The translations under genes were made by a program, and so were the position numbers. The notes under the pieces were generated by a model. That model was not told where the DNA came from. It worked only from the letters and a program-made list of their open reading frames with translations, and ran no database searches. Below are positions 54,501-62,885 of a stretch of 64,000 nucleotides of DNA, in pieces. The stretch is from Dyella thiooxydans (GTDB lineage Bacteria > Pseudomonadota > Gammaproteobacteria > Xanthomonadales > Rhodanobacteraceae), in assembly GCF_001641285.1 (NCBI RefSeq), contig NZ_CP014841.1, positions 434,001 to 498,000 of the forward strand, read 5' to 3'. The number at the start of each line of letters is the position of its first letter. Position 1 is the first letter of the stretch.

Positions 54501-56550
54501 GGTGCTCGCGGGGCCGTGGCTGGGCCGGCTGAGCCTGTCCGCGCTGCCGACCGACAGCCCGGTGGCGGCGGGTGCGGCGCTCGTTGCGGTCCTCGGCGCG
54601 CTCGGCGTGGCCGGCTACATCACCGCGAAGGGCCGGTGGGGCTACCTGTGGCGGGAGTGGTTCACCAGCGTGGACCACAAGCGCATCGGCATCATGTACG
54701 TGGTGCTGGCGCTGGTGATGCTGGCCCGCGCCGTGATCGAGGCACTGGTGATGCGGCTGCAGCAGGCCGACGCGATCAACCAGTCCGGGTTCATCTCGGC
54801 CGAACATTTCGGCCAGCTGTTCTCCACCCACGGCAGCATCATGATCTTCTTCATGGCGATGCCGTTCCTCACCGGCGTGATCAACTACGTGATGCCGCTG
54901 CAGATCGGCGCGCGCGACGTGTCGTTCCCGGTGCTCAACTCGATCAGCCTGATGCTGACCGCTGCCGGTGCCGCGCTGGTGATGATCTCGCTGGTGCTGG
55001 CGCCGTTCTCCACCGGTGGCTGGTCCGGCTACGCGCCGTTCACCGAGCTGCGCTTCAGTCCCGGCGTGGGGGTGGACTACTGGATCTGGGCGGTGACGCT
55101 GAGCTCGATCGGCTCCACCCTCACCGGCATCAACTTCGCGGTGACGATCTACAAGAAGCGCGCGCCGGGCATGCACCTGTTCCGCATGCCGCTGTTCTGC
55201 TGGACGGCGCTGTGCACAAGCATCCTGATGATCTTCGCGATGCCCGCGCTCACCGTGGCGACGGCCCTGCTGGCGCTGGACCGCTATCTGGGCATGCATT
55301 TCTTCACCAGCGGCGGTGGCGGCAACATGATGGTCTACGCCAACCTGTTCTGGCTGTTCGGCCACCCCGAGGTGTACATCGTGGTGCTGCCCTCGTTCGG
55401 CGTGTTCTCCGAGCTTTTCTCCACCTTCTCGGCGAAGAAGCTGTACGGCTACACCTCGCTGGTGCTCGCGACCATGACCATCGCGGTGCTGTCGTTCACC
55501 GTGTGGCTGCATCACTTCTTCACCATGGGGCAGTCCGCGCACATCAATGCGGCGTTCGGCATCGCCACCATGCTGATCGGCATCCCCACCGGGGTGAAGG
55601 TGTACGACTGGATCCTCACCATGTTCCGCGGCCGCGTGCGCTTCACCACGCCGCTGCTGTGGGGGCTGGCGTTCCTGGTCACGTTCGTGATCGGTGGTCT
55701 GTCCGGCATCCTGCTGGCGATCCCGCCGGTGGATTTCCTGGTCCACAACACCACCTTCCTGGTGGCGCATTTCCACAACATGCTGATCCCCGGCACGCTG
55801 TTCGGCATGATCGCGGCGTACCAGTTCTGGTTTCCGAAGGCGTTCGGGTTCCGGCTGGAAGAACGCTGGGGGCGCGTGGCGTTCGGGTGCTGGGTGACCG
55901 GTTTCTATCTCGCCTTCATGCCGCTGTACGTGCTCGGCCTGGAGGGCATGCCGCGGCGCAGCGCCGAGGTGTTCGACGAGGCGTTCCGGCCCTGGCTGCT
56001 GCTGGCTGCCGGCGGCGCGGTGCTGATCGTGCTGGGGATGGCCGCGCTGGTGCTGCAGCTGGCCATGAGCATCCGGCATCGCGACCGCAACCGGGTGACC
56101 GTGGGCGATCCGTGGGACGGCCGCAGCCTGGAGTGGTCGACATCCTCGCCGCCGCCGGAATACAACTTCGCGGAAGTGCCGGAGGTGGAGGGACGCGACG
56201 CGTTCTGGACCATGAAACGGTCCGGCCGCGCCTATCCGGCGCTGGACCGCTATGCGCCGATCCTGCTCCCGGAGAACAGCGCGATCGGTCCATGGCTCGG
56301 GGTGCTCGGGCTGGCGACCGCATTCGGCCTGGTCTGGCGCATCGGCTGGATGGCCGGGCTCGGCACGGCCGGCGCACTCTTCGCGGTGATCGGCTGGAGC
56401 TTCGTGCGCCGGTCCGGTCGCACCGTCGGCGAGCGGCAGGTCGAGCGCACCGAGACGCGCTGGCATGCGGCGCTGGTCGCCGCCGTACCGGTGTCGCGCG
56501 AGCACGAATGCGACCCGCGCAACCGTGGTCTGGCGGACGTGGCGGCATGA
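54490..56550 (+). CDS. cyoB: Cytochrome bo3-type quinol oxidase subunit I
   Basis: This 686-residue subunit has the expected redox ligands. H114 (STHGSIM) serves the low-spin heme. H292 with Y296 (GHPEVY), H341 and H342 serve CuB, and H427/H429 (HFHN) the hemes. The quinol-site residues equivalent to E. coli R71, D75, H98 and Q101 appear as R80, E84, H106 and Q109, which supports ubiquinol rather than cytochrome c as donor. It reduces oxygen to water and pumps protons. It overlaps cyoA by 11 bases and cyoC by 4. GGGAGG lies seven bases before its ATG. Confidence 0.95.
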   Translation: MRIEVLAGPWLGRLSLSALPTDSPVAAGAALVAVLGALGVAGYITAKGRWGYLWREWFTSVDHKRIGIMYVVLALVMLARAVIEALVMRLQQADAINQSGFISAEHFGQLFSTHGSIMIFFMAMPFLTGVINYVMPLQIGARDVSFPVLNSISLMLTAAGAALVMISLVLAPFSTGGWSGYAPFTELRFSPGVGVDYWIWAVTLSSIGSTLTGINFAVTIYKKRAPGMHLFRMPLFCWTALCTSILMIFAMPALTVATALLALDRYLGMHFFTSGGGGNMMVYANLFWLFGHPEVYIVVLPSFGVFSELFSTFSAKKLYGYTSLVLATMTIAVLSFTVWLHHFFTMGQSAHINAAFGIATMLIGIPTGVKVYDWILTMFRGRVRFTTPLLWGLAFLVTFVIGGLSGILLAIPPVDFLVHNTTFLVAHFHNMLIPGTLFGMIAAYQFWFPKAFGFRLEERWGRVAFGCWVTGFYLAFMPLYVLGLEGMPRRSAEVFDEAFRPWLLLAAGGAVLIVLGMAALVLQLAMSIRHRDRNRVTVGDPWDGRSLEWSTSSPPPEYNFAEVPEVEGRDAFWTMKRSGRAYPALDRYAPILLPENSAIGPWLGVLGLATAFGLVWRIGWMAGLGTAGALFAVIGWSFVRRSGRTVGERQVERTETRWHAALVAAVPVSREHECDPRNRGLADVAA

Positions 56551-57176
56551 GCGTCGGGTCGACCACCGGAAAGCGCCGGCATCCCGGGCTCAACCTGCAC
56601 GAGTCCGATGCCCATCCCTCCGACGGCGAGGTGATGTTCGGCTTCTGGGTCTTCATGATGAGCGACGCGGTGCTGTTTGCGCTGCTGTTCGCCGTCTACG
56701 CCAGTCTGGGTGTCAACACCGCGGGCGGCCCCGGGCCGCATGACGTGTTCGAGCTGGGCCCGGCGGCGATGGAGACGCTGCTGCTGCTGCTGAGCAGCTT
56801 CACCTTCGGCATCGCTTCGCTGGCCATGAAATACCGGCGGGGCATGGCCCTGCTGCAGGGCATGCTCGCGCTGACCCTGCTGCTGGGACTGGGCTTTCTC
56901 GGGCTGGAGGTTCACGACTTCGCGACCCTGCAAGGCAAGGGCGCGCTGCCGCAGGTCAGCGCGTTCCTCTCGGCGTTCTACGCGCTGGTGCCGACCCACT
57001 TCCTGCACGTGTCGCTCGGCTGCGTGTGGATCGTGGTGATGATGGTGCAGCTGCGCATGTCCGGCCTGGATCGGACCACCCGCACGCGGCTGCTGCGGCT
57101 GGGGCTGTTCTGGCATTTCCTGGACATCGTGTGGGTGATGATCTTTTCCTTCGTCTTTCTGCGGGGAATGCTGTGA
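56547..57176 (+). CDS. cyoC: Cytochrome bo3-type oxidase subunit III
   Basis: This 209-residue membrane protein has a conserved start (LNLHESDAHPSDGEVMFGFWVFMMSDAVLFALLFAVY) and at least five hydrophobic segments, ending in WHFLDIVWVMIFSFVFL. It matches CyoC, the smaller subunit III of bo3-type oxidases, which supports assembly. Its ATG overlaps the cyoB stop, and its own stop overlaps the cyoD start by one base. The four-gene block is therefore translated in strict succession. Confidence 0.93.
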   Translation: MSVGSTTGKRRHPGLNLHESDAHPSDGEVMFGFWVFMMSDAVLFALLFAVYASLGVNTAGGPGPHDVFELGPAAMETLLLLLSSFTFGIASLAMKYRRGMALLQGMLALTLLLGLGFLGLEVHDFATLQGKGALPQVSAFLSAFYALVPTHFLHVSLGCVWIVVMMVQLRMSGLDRTTRTRLLRLGLFWHFLDIVWVMIFSFVFLRGML

Positions 57177-57487
57177 TGGACGGCGATGGCGGGTTCCGTC
57201 GCGAGCTTCGCGACTACGTGGTGGGCCTGGTGCTGGCACTCGGACTGAGTGGCGCGGCGTTCGCGCTGGTCGCCTGGGATCCGTGGCCCGCCCGCACCAC
57301 ACTCGGCGTGGTCGCGGCGTTGGCGGTGCTGCAGCTGGTGGCGCATTTCCGATGCTTCCTGCATATCGACCTGAAGCAGTCGCATCGCGATGACCTGCAG
57401 CTGATCCTGTTCACGGCGGTGATCATCGGCCTGATGGTCGCCGGGTCGCTGTGGATCATCTTCAACCAGAACCAGCGCATGATGTGA
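57176..57487 (+). CDS. cyoD: Cytochrome o oxidase subunit IV
   Basis: This 103-residue protein has three membrane segments (DYVVGLVLALGLSGAAFALVAW; TTLGVVAALAVLQLVAHF; LILFTAVIIGLMVAGSLWI), the usual length and layout of CyoD. It is needed for assembly of subunit I hemes in E. coli. The stop of cyoC overlaps its ATG. No cyoE (heme O synthase) follows within the window; the next gene is a molybdopterin oxidoreductase after a 127-base gap. Confidence 0.9.
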   Translation: MDGDGGFRRELRDYVVGLVLALGLSGAAFALVAWDPWPARTTLGVVAALAVLQLVAHFRCFLHIDLKQSHRDDLQLILFTAVIIGLMVAGSLWIIFNQNQRMM

Positions 57488-57614
57488 CCGCCCCGGTGGC
57501 GCGGAAATTTGCGCCGCGAGGTGCGACTTCTTCACGCGACGGCGCGATCGACTCTCCTAGGCTGCATGGTCTTGGCAGATGCCGGACCCAACCCGCAGAT
57601 CCCGGAGGCACGTG

Positions 57615-59894
57615 ATGACTGACGAGCGCGACGAGTCGATCCAGCATGAAGGCCCGGCCGGTGGCTGGGGGTCGCTCAAGGGCATCGGGGAGGTATTCGC
57701 CCGCGAGTTGTCCACGCCCGCGGTGCTCGAGACGCTGATGCGCCAGAACAAGGCCGGCGGCTACATGTGCAGCTCCTGCGCGTGGGGCAAGCCGACCCAT
57801 CCGCATACGTTCGAGTTCTGCGAGAACGGCGCCAAGGCGACGTTGTGGGATCTCACCCGCGATCGCTGCACGCCGGAGTTCTTTGCCCGGCACACGGTGA
57901 CCGAGCTGCTGGGCTGGGATGACTATGACCTGGAAATGCAGGGTCGGCTGACCGCGCCGCTGCGCTATGACCCGTCGACCGATCGCTACATGGCGTGCAG
58001 CTGGGAGGAGGCCTTCCAGGGCATCGCGCGCGAGCTTCAGGCGCTGGATCCGAAGTCGGTGGTGTTCTACGCCTCCGGCAAGGCCTCGCTGGAAACCTCC
58101 TACCTGTACGCGCTGTTCGCGCGGATGTACGGCAGCAACAACCTTCCCGACAGCTCCAACATGTGCCACGAGACCACCTCGGTCGGCCTCAAGAAGGTGA
58201 TCGGTTCGCCGGTCGGCACCTGCGTGATGGAGGATTTCGAGCACTGCGACGCGATCTTCTATTTCGGCCAGAACCCGGGCACCAACAGTCCGCGTTTCCT
58301 GCATCCGCTGCAGGAGGCGGTGAAACGCGGCTGCAGGATCATCGTGTTCAATCCCGTGCGCGAGCAGGGGCTGGTGCGCTTCATCAATCCGCAGAACCCG
58401 CTGCAGATGCTCACCGGCGAGGCCACCGAGCTGGCGCACATGTACCTGCAGGTGAAGCCTGGCGGCGACATCGCCGCGCTCACCGGCCTGTGCAAGCGCG
58501 TGCTGGAAGCCGACGACAGGGCGCGTGCGGCCGGCGAGGCCGACGTGCTGGATCGCGACTTCATCAGGCAGCACACGCACGGGTTCGAGGCGTTTGTCGA
58601 AACGGCGCGGAACACATCGTGGGACGAGATCGAGCGCGTCAGCGGCCTGGCCCGTGCCGACCTGGAAGCCGCCGCGGACGTCTACGTGGAGGCGAAGAAC
58701 GTCATCGGCGTCTACGGCATGGGGCTCACCCAGCATGTGCACGGTTCGCAGAGTATCGGCATGCTGGTCAACCTGATGCTGATGCGCGGCAACATCGGCC
58801 GACCGGGCGCCGGCATGTCGCCGGTGCGCGGGCACTCCAACGTGCAGGGCCAGCGCACCGTGGGCATCTCCGAGAAGCCCGAACTGGTGCCGCTGGACAA
58901 GCTCGCCGCGATGTTCGATTTCGAGCCGCCGCGCGATACCGGACTCACCACAGTCGATGCCTGCGAAGGCATCCGCAACGGCACGGTGAAAGGGTTCGTC
59001 AGCCTGGGCGGCAACTTCGTGCGCGCGATTCCCGATCGCGACGTGATGGAGCCGGCCTGGCGCGAGCAGGCGCTTACCGTCTACATCGCCACCAGGCTCA
59101 ACCGCAGTCATCTGGTGCACGGGCGCGCGTCGTACCTGCTGCCGTGCCTGGTGCGCGCGGAGGAGGATATGCAGGCCAGCGGGCCGCAGTCGGTGTCGAT
59201 CGAAGACAGCTTCAGCCACATCTACGGCTCCGTCGGCAAGCGCAAGCCCGCTGACGAGGGGCTGCTGTCCGAGCTGGCGATCGTTGCTGGCATGGCCAAG
59301 GCTACGTTGCCGGCGCACCCGAAATGGCGCTGGGACGCATGGACCGCCGACTACAGCCTCGTGCGCGACCTGATCGCCGAAACGTATCCGCACGACTTCC
59401 ACGACTTCAACGCGCGCATGTTCCAGCCCGGCGGCTTCTACCGCGGCAACCCGGCGCACGAACGGATCTGGAAGACCGACAGCGGCAAGGCGGAGTTCAC
59501 CAATCCCACTGTGATGTCGGCGCTCGGCGTCGGCGCCGCGCCGGGGCGCTATCACCTGATCACCATGCGCTCGAACGACCAGTTCAACACCACCATCTAC
59601 GGCCACGACGATCGTCTGCGCGGGCTGGAAGGCTCGCGCGAGATCCTGCTGATCAATCTTGCCGAGATGGAGCGCGCCGGCCTGAAGGAAGGCGACGTGG
59701 TCAGCCTGGTGGGCGATGCCGGCGACGACGTGGTGCGCGAAGTGAAAGGCCTCACGGTCACCCCTTTCAACCTGCCCGATGGCTGCCTCGGCGGCTACTA
59801 CCCGGAAATGAACGCGCTGGTGCCGCTGTGGTACCACGACGAGGCATCGAAGACGCCGGCATCCAAGGGAGTGCCGGTGCGCATCCGCAGGTAG
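57615..59894 (+). CDS. FdhF/YdeP-type molybdopterin oxidoreductase
   Basis: This 759-residue protein begins with the YdeP-type segment CSSCAWGKP...FEFCENGAKA (three Cys rather than the usual four-Cys iron-sulfur cluster). The molybdopterin-binding folds follow: SSNMCHETTSVGL, YFGQNPGTNSPRF, GMGLTQHVHG and C-terminal TMRSNDQFNTTIYG. Acid resistance in E. coli involves YdeP. No fdhD or dedicated electron-transfer partner is present here. CGGAGG lies before the ATG at 57615. It follows cyoD on the same strand, possibly in the same transcript, which hints at respiratory or acid-stress use. Confidence 0.88.
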   Translation: MTDERDESIQHEGPAGGWGSLKGIGEVFARELSTPAVLETLMRQNKAGGYMCSSCAWGKPTHPHTFEFCENGAKATLWDLTRDRCTPEFFARHTVTELLGWDDYDLEMQGRLTAPLRYDPSTDRYMACSWEEAFQGIARELQALDPKSVVFYASGKASLETSYLYALFARMYGSNNLPDSSNMCHETTSVGLKKVIGSPVGTCVMEDFEHCDAIFYFGQNPGTNSPRFLHPLQEAVKRGCRIIVFNPVREQGLVRFINPQNPLQMLTGEATELAHMYLQVKPGGDIAALTGLCKRVLEADDRARAAGEADVLDRDFIRQHTHGFEAFVETARNTSWDEIERVSGLARADLEAAADVYVEAKNVIGVYGMGLTQHVHGSQSIGMLVNLMLMRGNIGRPGAGMSPVRGHSNVQGQRTVGISEKPELVPLDKLAAMFDFEPPRDTGLTTVDACEGIRNGTVKGFVSLGGNFVRAIPDRDVMEPAWREQALTVYIATRLNRSHLVHGRASYLLPCLVRAEEDMQASGPQSVSIEDSFSHIYGSVGKRKPADEGLLSELAIVAGMAKATLPAHPKWRWDAWTADYSLVRDLIAETYPHDFHDFNARMFQPGGFYRGNPAHERIWKTDSGKAEFTNPTVMSALGVGAAPGRYHLITMRSNDQFNTTIYGHDDRLRGLEGSREILLINLAEMERAGLKEGDVVSLVGDAGDDVVREVKGLTVTPFNLPDGCLGGYYPEMNALVPLWYHDEASKTPASKGVPVRIRR

Positions 59895-59960
59895 TCCCGC
59901 GGGGCGATGGGCGGGAGCGGCTAGGATGATGCGACTCCCTCTGCTCAAGGACTCCAGCCG

Positions 59961-60632
59961 ATGCCGCCTCCCGTCGTCATGCCGCTGCCGCCACGTCCCG
60001 CCTGCACCGACGCCCAGCGTATCGCCGCAGCCGCGGCATTCGCGCAGGAGATGGCCAGCCGCCGCACGGTACGCGACTTCGCCGATACGCCGGTGCCGCG
60101 CGAGGTGATCGAGCATTGCCTGCGCGCGGCGGGCAGCGCGCCCAGTGGAGCCAACCAGCAGCCCTGGCGGTTCGTGGCGGTGGGGCGGGGGCCGTTGCGG
60201 CGGCGCATCCGCGAGGCGGCCGAGGCGGAGGAGCGCGAGTTCTACGAGCGGCGCGCGCCGGACGAATGGCTGGAGGCGCTGGCGCCGCTGGGCACCGACG
60301 CGGACAAGCCGTTCCTGGAGACCGCACCGTGGCTGATCGGCATCTTCTACGAGCGCTTCGGGGTGGATGCCGAGGGCAACAAGCACAAACGCTATTACCC
60401 GCAGGAGTCGGTCGGCATCGCCACCGGGCTGCTGGTCGCCGCGCTGCATCGTGCGGGACTGGCCACGCTCACCCACACCCCCAGCCCGATGGGTTTCCTC
60501 AACGAGCTGCTCGGGCGCCCGCGCAACGAGATGCCGTTTCTGCTGCTGGTGGTGGGGCATCCGGCCGAGGGCTGCACGGTGCCGGCGATCGAGCGGCTGC
60601 CGCTGGAGGCCTACGCCCGTTTCATCGAGTGA
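59961..60632 (+). CDS. Nitroreductase family protein
   Basis: This 223-residue flavoprotein contains [38 protein letters not shown] (FMN phosphate contact and helix), [23 protein letters not shown] and [23 protein letters not shown]. These are standard for the nitroreductase/BluB-like family. It probably uses FMN and NAD(P)H to reduce quinones or nitro groups. AAGGA lies nine bases before the ATG. It converges on the MarR gene with 9 bases between stops. Confidence 0.92.
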   Translation: MPPPVVMPLPPRPACTDAQRIAAAAAFAQEMASRRTVRDFADTPVPREVIEHCLRAAGSAPSGANQQPWRFVAVGRGPLRRRIREAAEAEEREFYERRAPDEWLEALAPLGTDADKPFLETAPWLIGIFYERFGVDAEGNKHKRYYPQESVGIATGLLVAALHRAGLATLTHTPSPMGFLNELLGRPRNEMPFLLLVVGHPAEGCTVPAIERLPLEAYARFIE

Positions 60633-60641
60633 ACGAGGCGC

Positions 60642-61106
60642 TCACGGCGTGTCTGCCGCGCCGGCCGGCTCGACCACGCCCGCCAGTTCCTCGAGCAGGG
60701 TGCGCAGCCGCTTCATCCTGGCTGCCCCCAGTCGCGCGGCCAGCTGTTGCTCGAAGTCGGCGCTGAGCTCGAGCAGGGCGGTCATCGCCTGGTCGCCGCG
60801 GCGGGTCAGCAGTACGCGCCGCGCGCGGCCGTCGTGGGGATCGGCCGCGGTGGTCAGGTAGCCGGCCTGCGCCAGCGCGTCCACCAGATAGGCCATGCTC
60901 TGCTTGGTCATGCCGGCGCGCTCGGCCAGCACGGTCAGGCGCGTGCCGTCGGCGTCGATGTGGCGGAACACCGCGCTGTGCGCGGCGCGGATGTCGTCGA
61001 AGCCGCGTTCGGCCAGCGCGCCATACACGGCGGACTGCAGGGCCTGGTAGGGCAGCCGGAGCAGGCTGCCGAGCGTACGCTGGCGATCGGGAAAGGTCGT
61101 GGCCAT
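60642..61106 (-). CDS. MarR family transcriptional regulator
   Basis: This 154-residue winged-helix regulator has AAHSAVFRHIDADGTRLTVLAERAGMTKQSMAYLVDALAQAGYLTTAADPHDGRARRVLLTRRG, with the recognition helix and wing of MarR. It is divergent from the SnoaL-like gene at 61178. Between them lies a perfect 21-bp inverted repeat overlapping the promoter of that gene, the natural operator. It likely senses a phenolic or oxidising ligand and controls the SnoaL gene and itself. Confidence 0.93.
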   Translation of the reverse strand: MATTFPDRQRTLGSLLRLPYQALQSAVYGALAERGFDDIRAAHSAVFRHIDADGTRLTVLAERAGMTKQSMAYLVDALAQAGYLTTAADPHDGRARRVLLTRRGDQAMTALLELSADFEQQLAARLGAARMKRLRTLLEELAGVVEPAGAADTP

Positions 61107-61114
61107 AGGTCATG

Positions 61115-61143
61115 TTGACACATGGTCAGATTGTCTGTCCAAT
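61115..61143 (+). promoter_or_regulatory. Promoter for the SnoaL-like gene
   Basis: TTGACA (61115-61120) is a perfect -35 hexamer. After a 17-base spacer TCCAAT (61138-61143) matches the -10 consensus at four of six positions. The start of transcription would lie at about 61150, inside the operator. Confidence 0.7.
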
Positions 61144-61164
61144 TTAGTCAGTAAGACTGACTAA
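61144..61164. promoter_or_regulatory. MarR operator (perfect inverted repeat)
   Basis: Two exact 9-base arms, TTAGTCAGT and ACTGACTAA, flank a 3-base centre. The site starts directly after the -10 hexamer of the SnoaL-gene promoter and ends just before its AAGGAG ribosome site. It lies between the divergent marR-type gene and its presumed target. Confidence 0.85.
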
Positions 61165-61177
61165 TAAGGAGATCATC

Positions 61178-61603
61178 ATGAACGCCCAGCTTCACCCCGC
61201 TTTCGATCCGATCGCCCGCAACCTGGAGGTGGTGGACCGCCACATGCGCGACGAGGCGCGCGACCCGGACAGCGTGCTCGCGCTGTACACCGAGGACGCC
61301 GTGCTGGAGATTCCCGGCCGCGGCCAGCGCTTCGACTCGCCCGAGGCGATCCGCGACAACTACGTGCGCATGTTCGCCTCGATGGCCGAGATCGAGATCC
61401 AGCCGATGGACCGCTTCGCCACCGCCAACCGGGTGGTGGACGAGTGCCTGGTGCGCCTGCGCATCACCGGCGACGGCCTGGTCAACGTGCCGGTGCCGAT
61501 CGGCTCACGCGCCGAGCTGCGCCTGCTGCACGTGTTCCACATGCGCGACGGCCGCATTGCGCGCGAGGAAGTCTTCGAGGGCTGGCGCCGCCTCGACGGC
61601 TGA
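61178..61603 (+). CDS. SnoaL-like protein under MarR control
   Basis: This 141-residue cytoplasmic protein has the NTF2/SnoaL fold: IARNLEVVDRHMRDEARDPDSVLALYTEDAVLEIPGRGQRFDSPEAIRDNYVRMF, then LLHVFHMRDGRIAREEVFEGWRRLDG. It may be an isomerase/cyclase-like enzyme or a small ligand-binding protein. AAGGAG lies close upstream of the ATG. The operator for the divergent MarR sits over its promoter, so it is probably repressed until an inducer binds. Confidence 0.88.
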   Translation: MNAQLHPAFDPIARNLEVVDRHMRDEARDPDSVLALYTEDAVLEIPGRGQRFDSPEAIRDNYVRMFASMAEIEIQPMDRFATANRVVDECLVRLRITGDGLVNVPVPIGSRAELRLLHVFHMRDGRIAREEVFEGWRRLDG

Positions 61604-61725
61604 GCGGGCGGCGCCGGGCATGCCGTCGGCGTCCGGTTTGTGCGACAGTCCTCCCCCTTGCCTTCTGAGCGGCAAGTCGTCGTCGCCGGCTGCCCGGCGC
61701 CGGCGCCAAGTGACAGGGGACGCTG

Positions 61726-62778
61726 ATGGTCGAGCTGGAAGTGCAGATCCTTGCCCTCGAACGCGAGGGTCTGCTGTTGGATATCGGTCGGATCGTTGCC
61801 GCGAACGGGTTCGTGCTGCATCGGCACCGGCTGGTCGACGACCGCAACGGCGTGCTGCTGTCCCTGCTGGTGCGCGGGCACCGGCGCTCCCGGCGGGCGC
61901 TCGATGCGGCCCTGGGCAAGCTCGAGCGGGTGGTGAGCTTCACGATCGAGCCCGCCGATGGAGAAGACATGCGCCCCCACTTCGCCGCAGCGCGCCAGTT
62001 CGACTACGTGCCGCCGCCACCTCCGGCCCCACCGCCCGTGCCGGGCAAGCGCTCGCTGACCGGGCCGCCGATGCCGCCACCACCGCGCGTGCCCAACGCC
62101 GAGGCGATGGCGTTCTTCGACCGGGCCCCCGAGCGCACTGTCCCTGCCGAGGCGATCGAGCCGCTGCCCGTGCCGGATATCGACGCCGATCCTCCGTGGG
62201 CGGCCTGGCCGGCCGAGATGACCAGGATCCCGTCGGCGCGCGAGGTTCGGGAAGAGGCCGCGCTGGCGTCGCCCGCACCCGCACCCGCACCGGTCCCCGC
62301 AGCGGCGCCGATGTCCGACGCGGCCACGCCGCTGGATGCCGACCCGGTGGCGGTGGAGCGCCTGATGCGGGCGTTGCCCGGGGCCTATCCGGCGATGCTG
62401 CCGCTGGTCCGGGCGATGGAGCAGGCCGTGGTTCCCGGGGCCCGGGTGGCGACGCTGGAGCTGGCCGGTGTCCACGTGGGGCGCTGGATCGCCGCCCGGC
62501 AGGGCACCCGCGGCCTGCCGCTTAGTCCGGACGAGGCATTGGCCAGGCGTGGCCTGCCTGCACTGGGCGAGCTGCTCGAAGCGAAGCTGCAGGGCGGCCA
62601 GGTGCACCTGGGGGCCAGCCCGTTGTGCGGCAAGACGGACCATTCCGGCTGCACCTTCTTCGCCGGCCTGCTGCAGGGCGCGATGGAGCCGATGACCGGA
62701 GACGGTTCCGCACACGTGATCGGCCTGTGCTGCCGGGCCCTGGGGGCCGACGAGTGCGTGCTGATGGTGGTCGACTGA
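61726..62778 (+). CDS. V4R-like domain protein with proline-rich linker
   Basis: This 350-residue protein has an ACT-like N-terminal region (VELEVQILALEREGLLLDIGRIVAANGFVLHRHRLVDDRNGVLLSLLVRG). A long Pro/Ala-rich linker follows (about residues 95-195, with several PPPPP and PAPAPAP runs). The C-terminal domain, with PLCGKTDHSGCTFFAGLLQGAMEP and IGLCCRALGADECVLMVVD, resembles 4-vinyl-reductase (V4R)/ligand-binding domains with Cys/His residues. GGGGA lies before the ATG. It is next to asnB, which suggests but does not show a link. Assignment by pattern only. Confidence 0.6.
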   Translation: MVELEVQILALEREGLLLDIGRIVAANGFVLHRHRLVDDRNGVLLSLLVRGHRRSRRALDAALGKLERVVSFTIEPADGEDMRPHFAAARQFDYVPPPPPAPPPVPGKRSLTGPPMPPPPRVPNAEAMAFFDRAPERTVPAEAIEPLPVPDIDADPPWAAWPAEMTRIPSAREVREEAALASPAPAPAPVPAAAPMSDAATPLDADPVAVERLMRALPGAYPAMLPLVRAMEQAVVPGARVATLELAGVHVGRWIAARQGTRGLPLSPDEALARRGLPALGELLEAKLQGGQVHLGASPLCGKTDHSGCTFFAGLLQGAMEPMTGDGSAHVIGLCCRALGADECVLMVVD

Positions 62779-62885
62779 GCCGTCCGCCCCGGCACAGCGG
62801 CTATGCTTCCCGTCCCGCCGGAACGACGCGCGCCGCCGGGCTGGCGAACTAGCGCGTCCGGGCCGGGCAGGGGGAGCCCCATCGC

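Noticed and set aside
57488-57614. Possible terminator between cyoD and the YdeP-type gene (GGCGC...GCGCC around AAATTT)
   Set aside because: Only a 5-bp stem and no T-run; not enough for a terminator call, so cotranscription stays open.
57462-60560. Very long open frame on the minus strand opposite the YdeP-type gene
   Set aside because: It is the reverse shadow of a GC-rich coding gene; the translation is Arg/His/Gly-rich without domains, and the plus-strand gene has clear motifs and a ribosome site.
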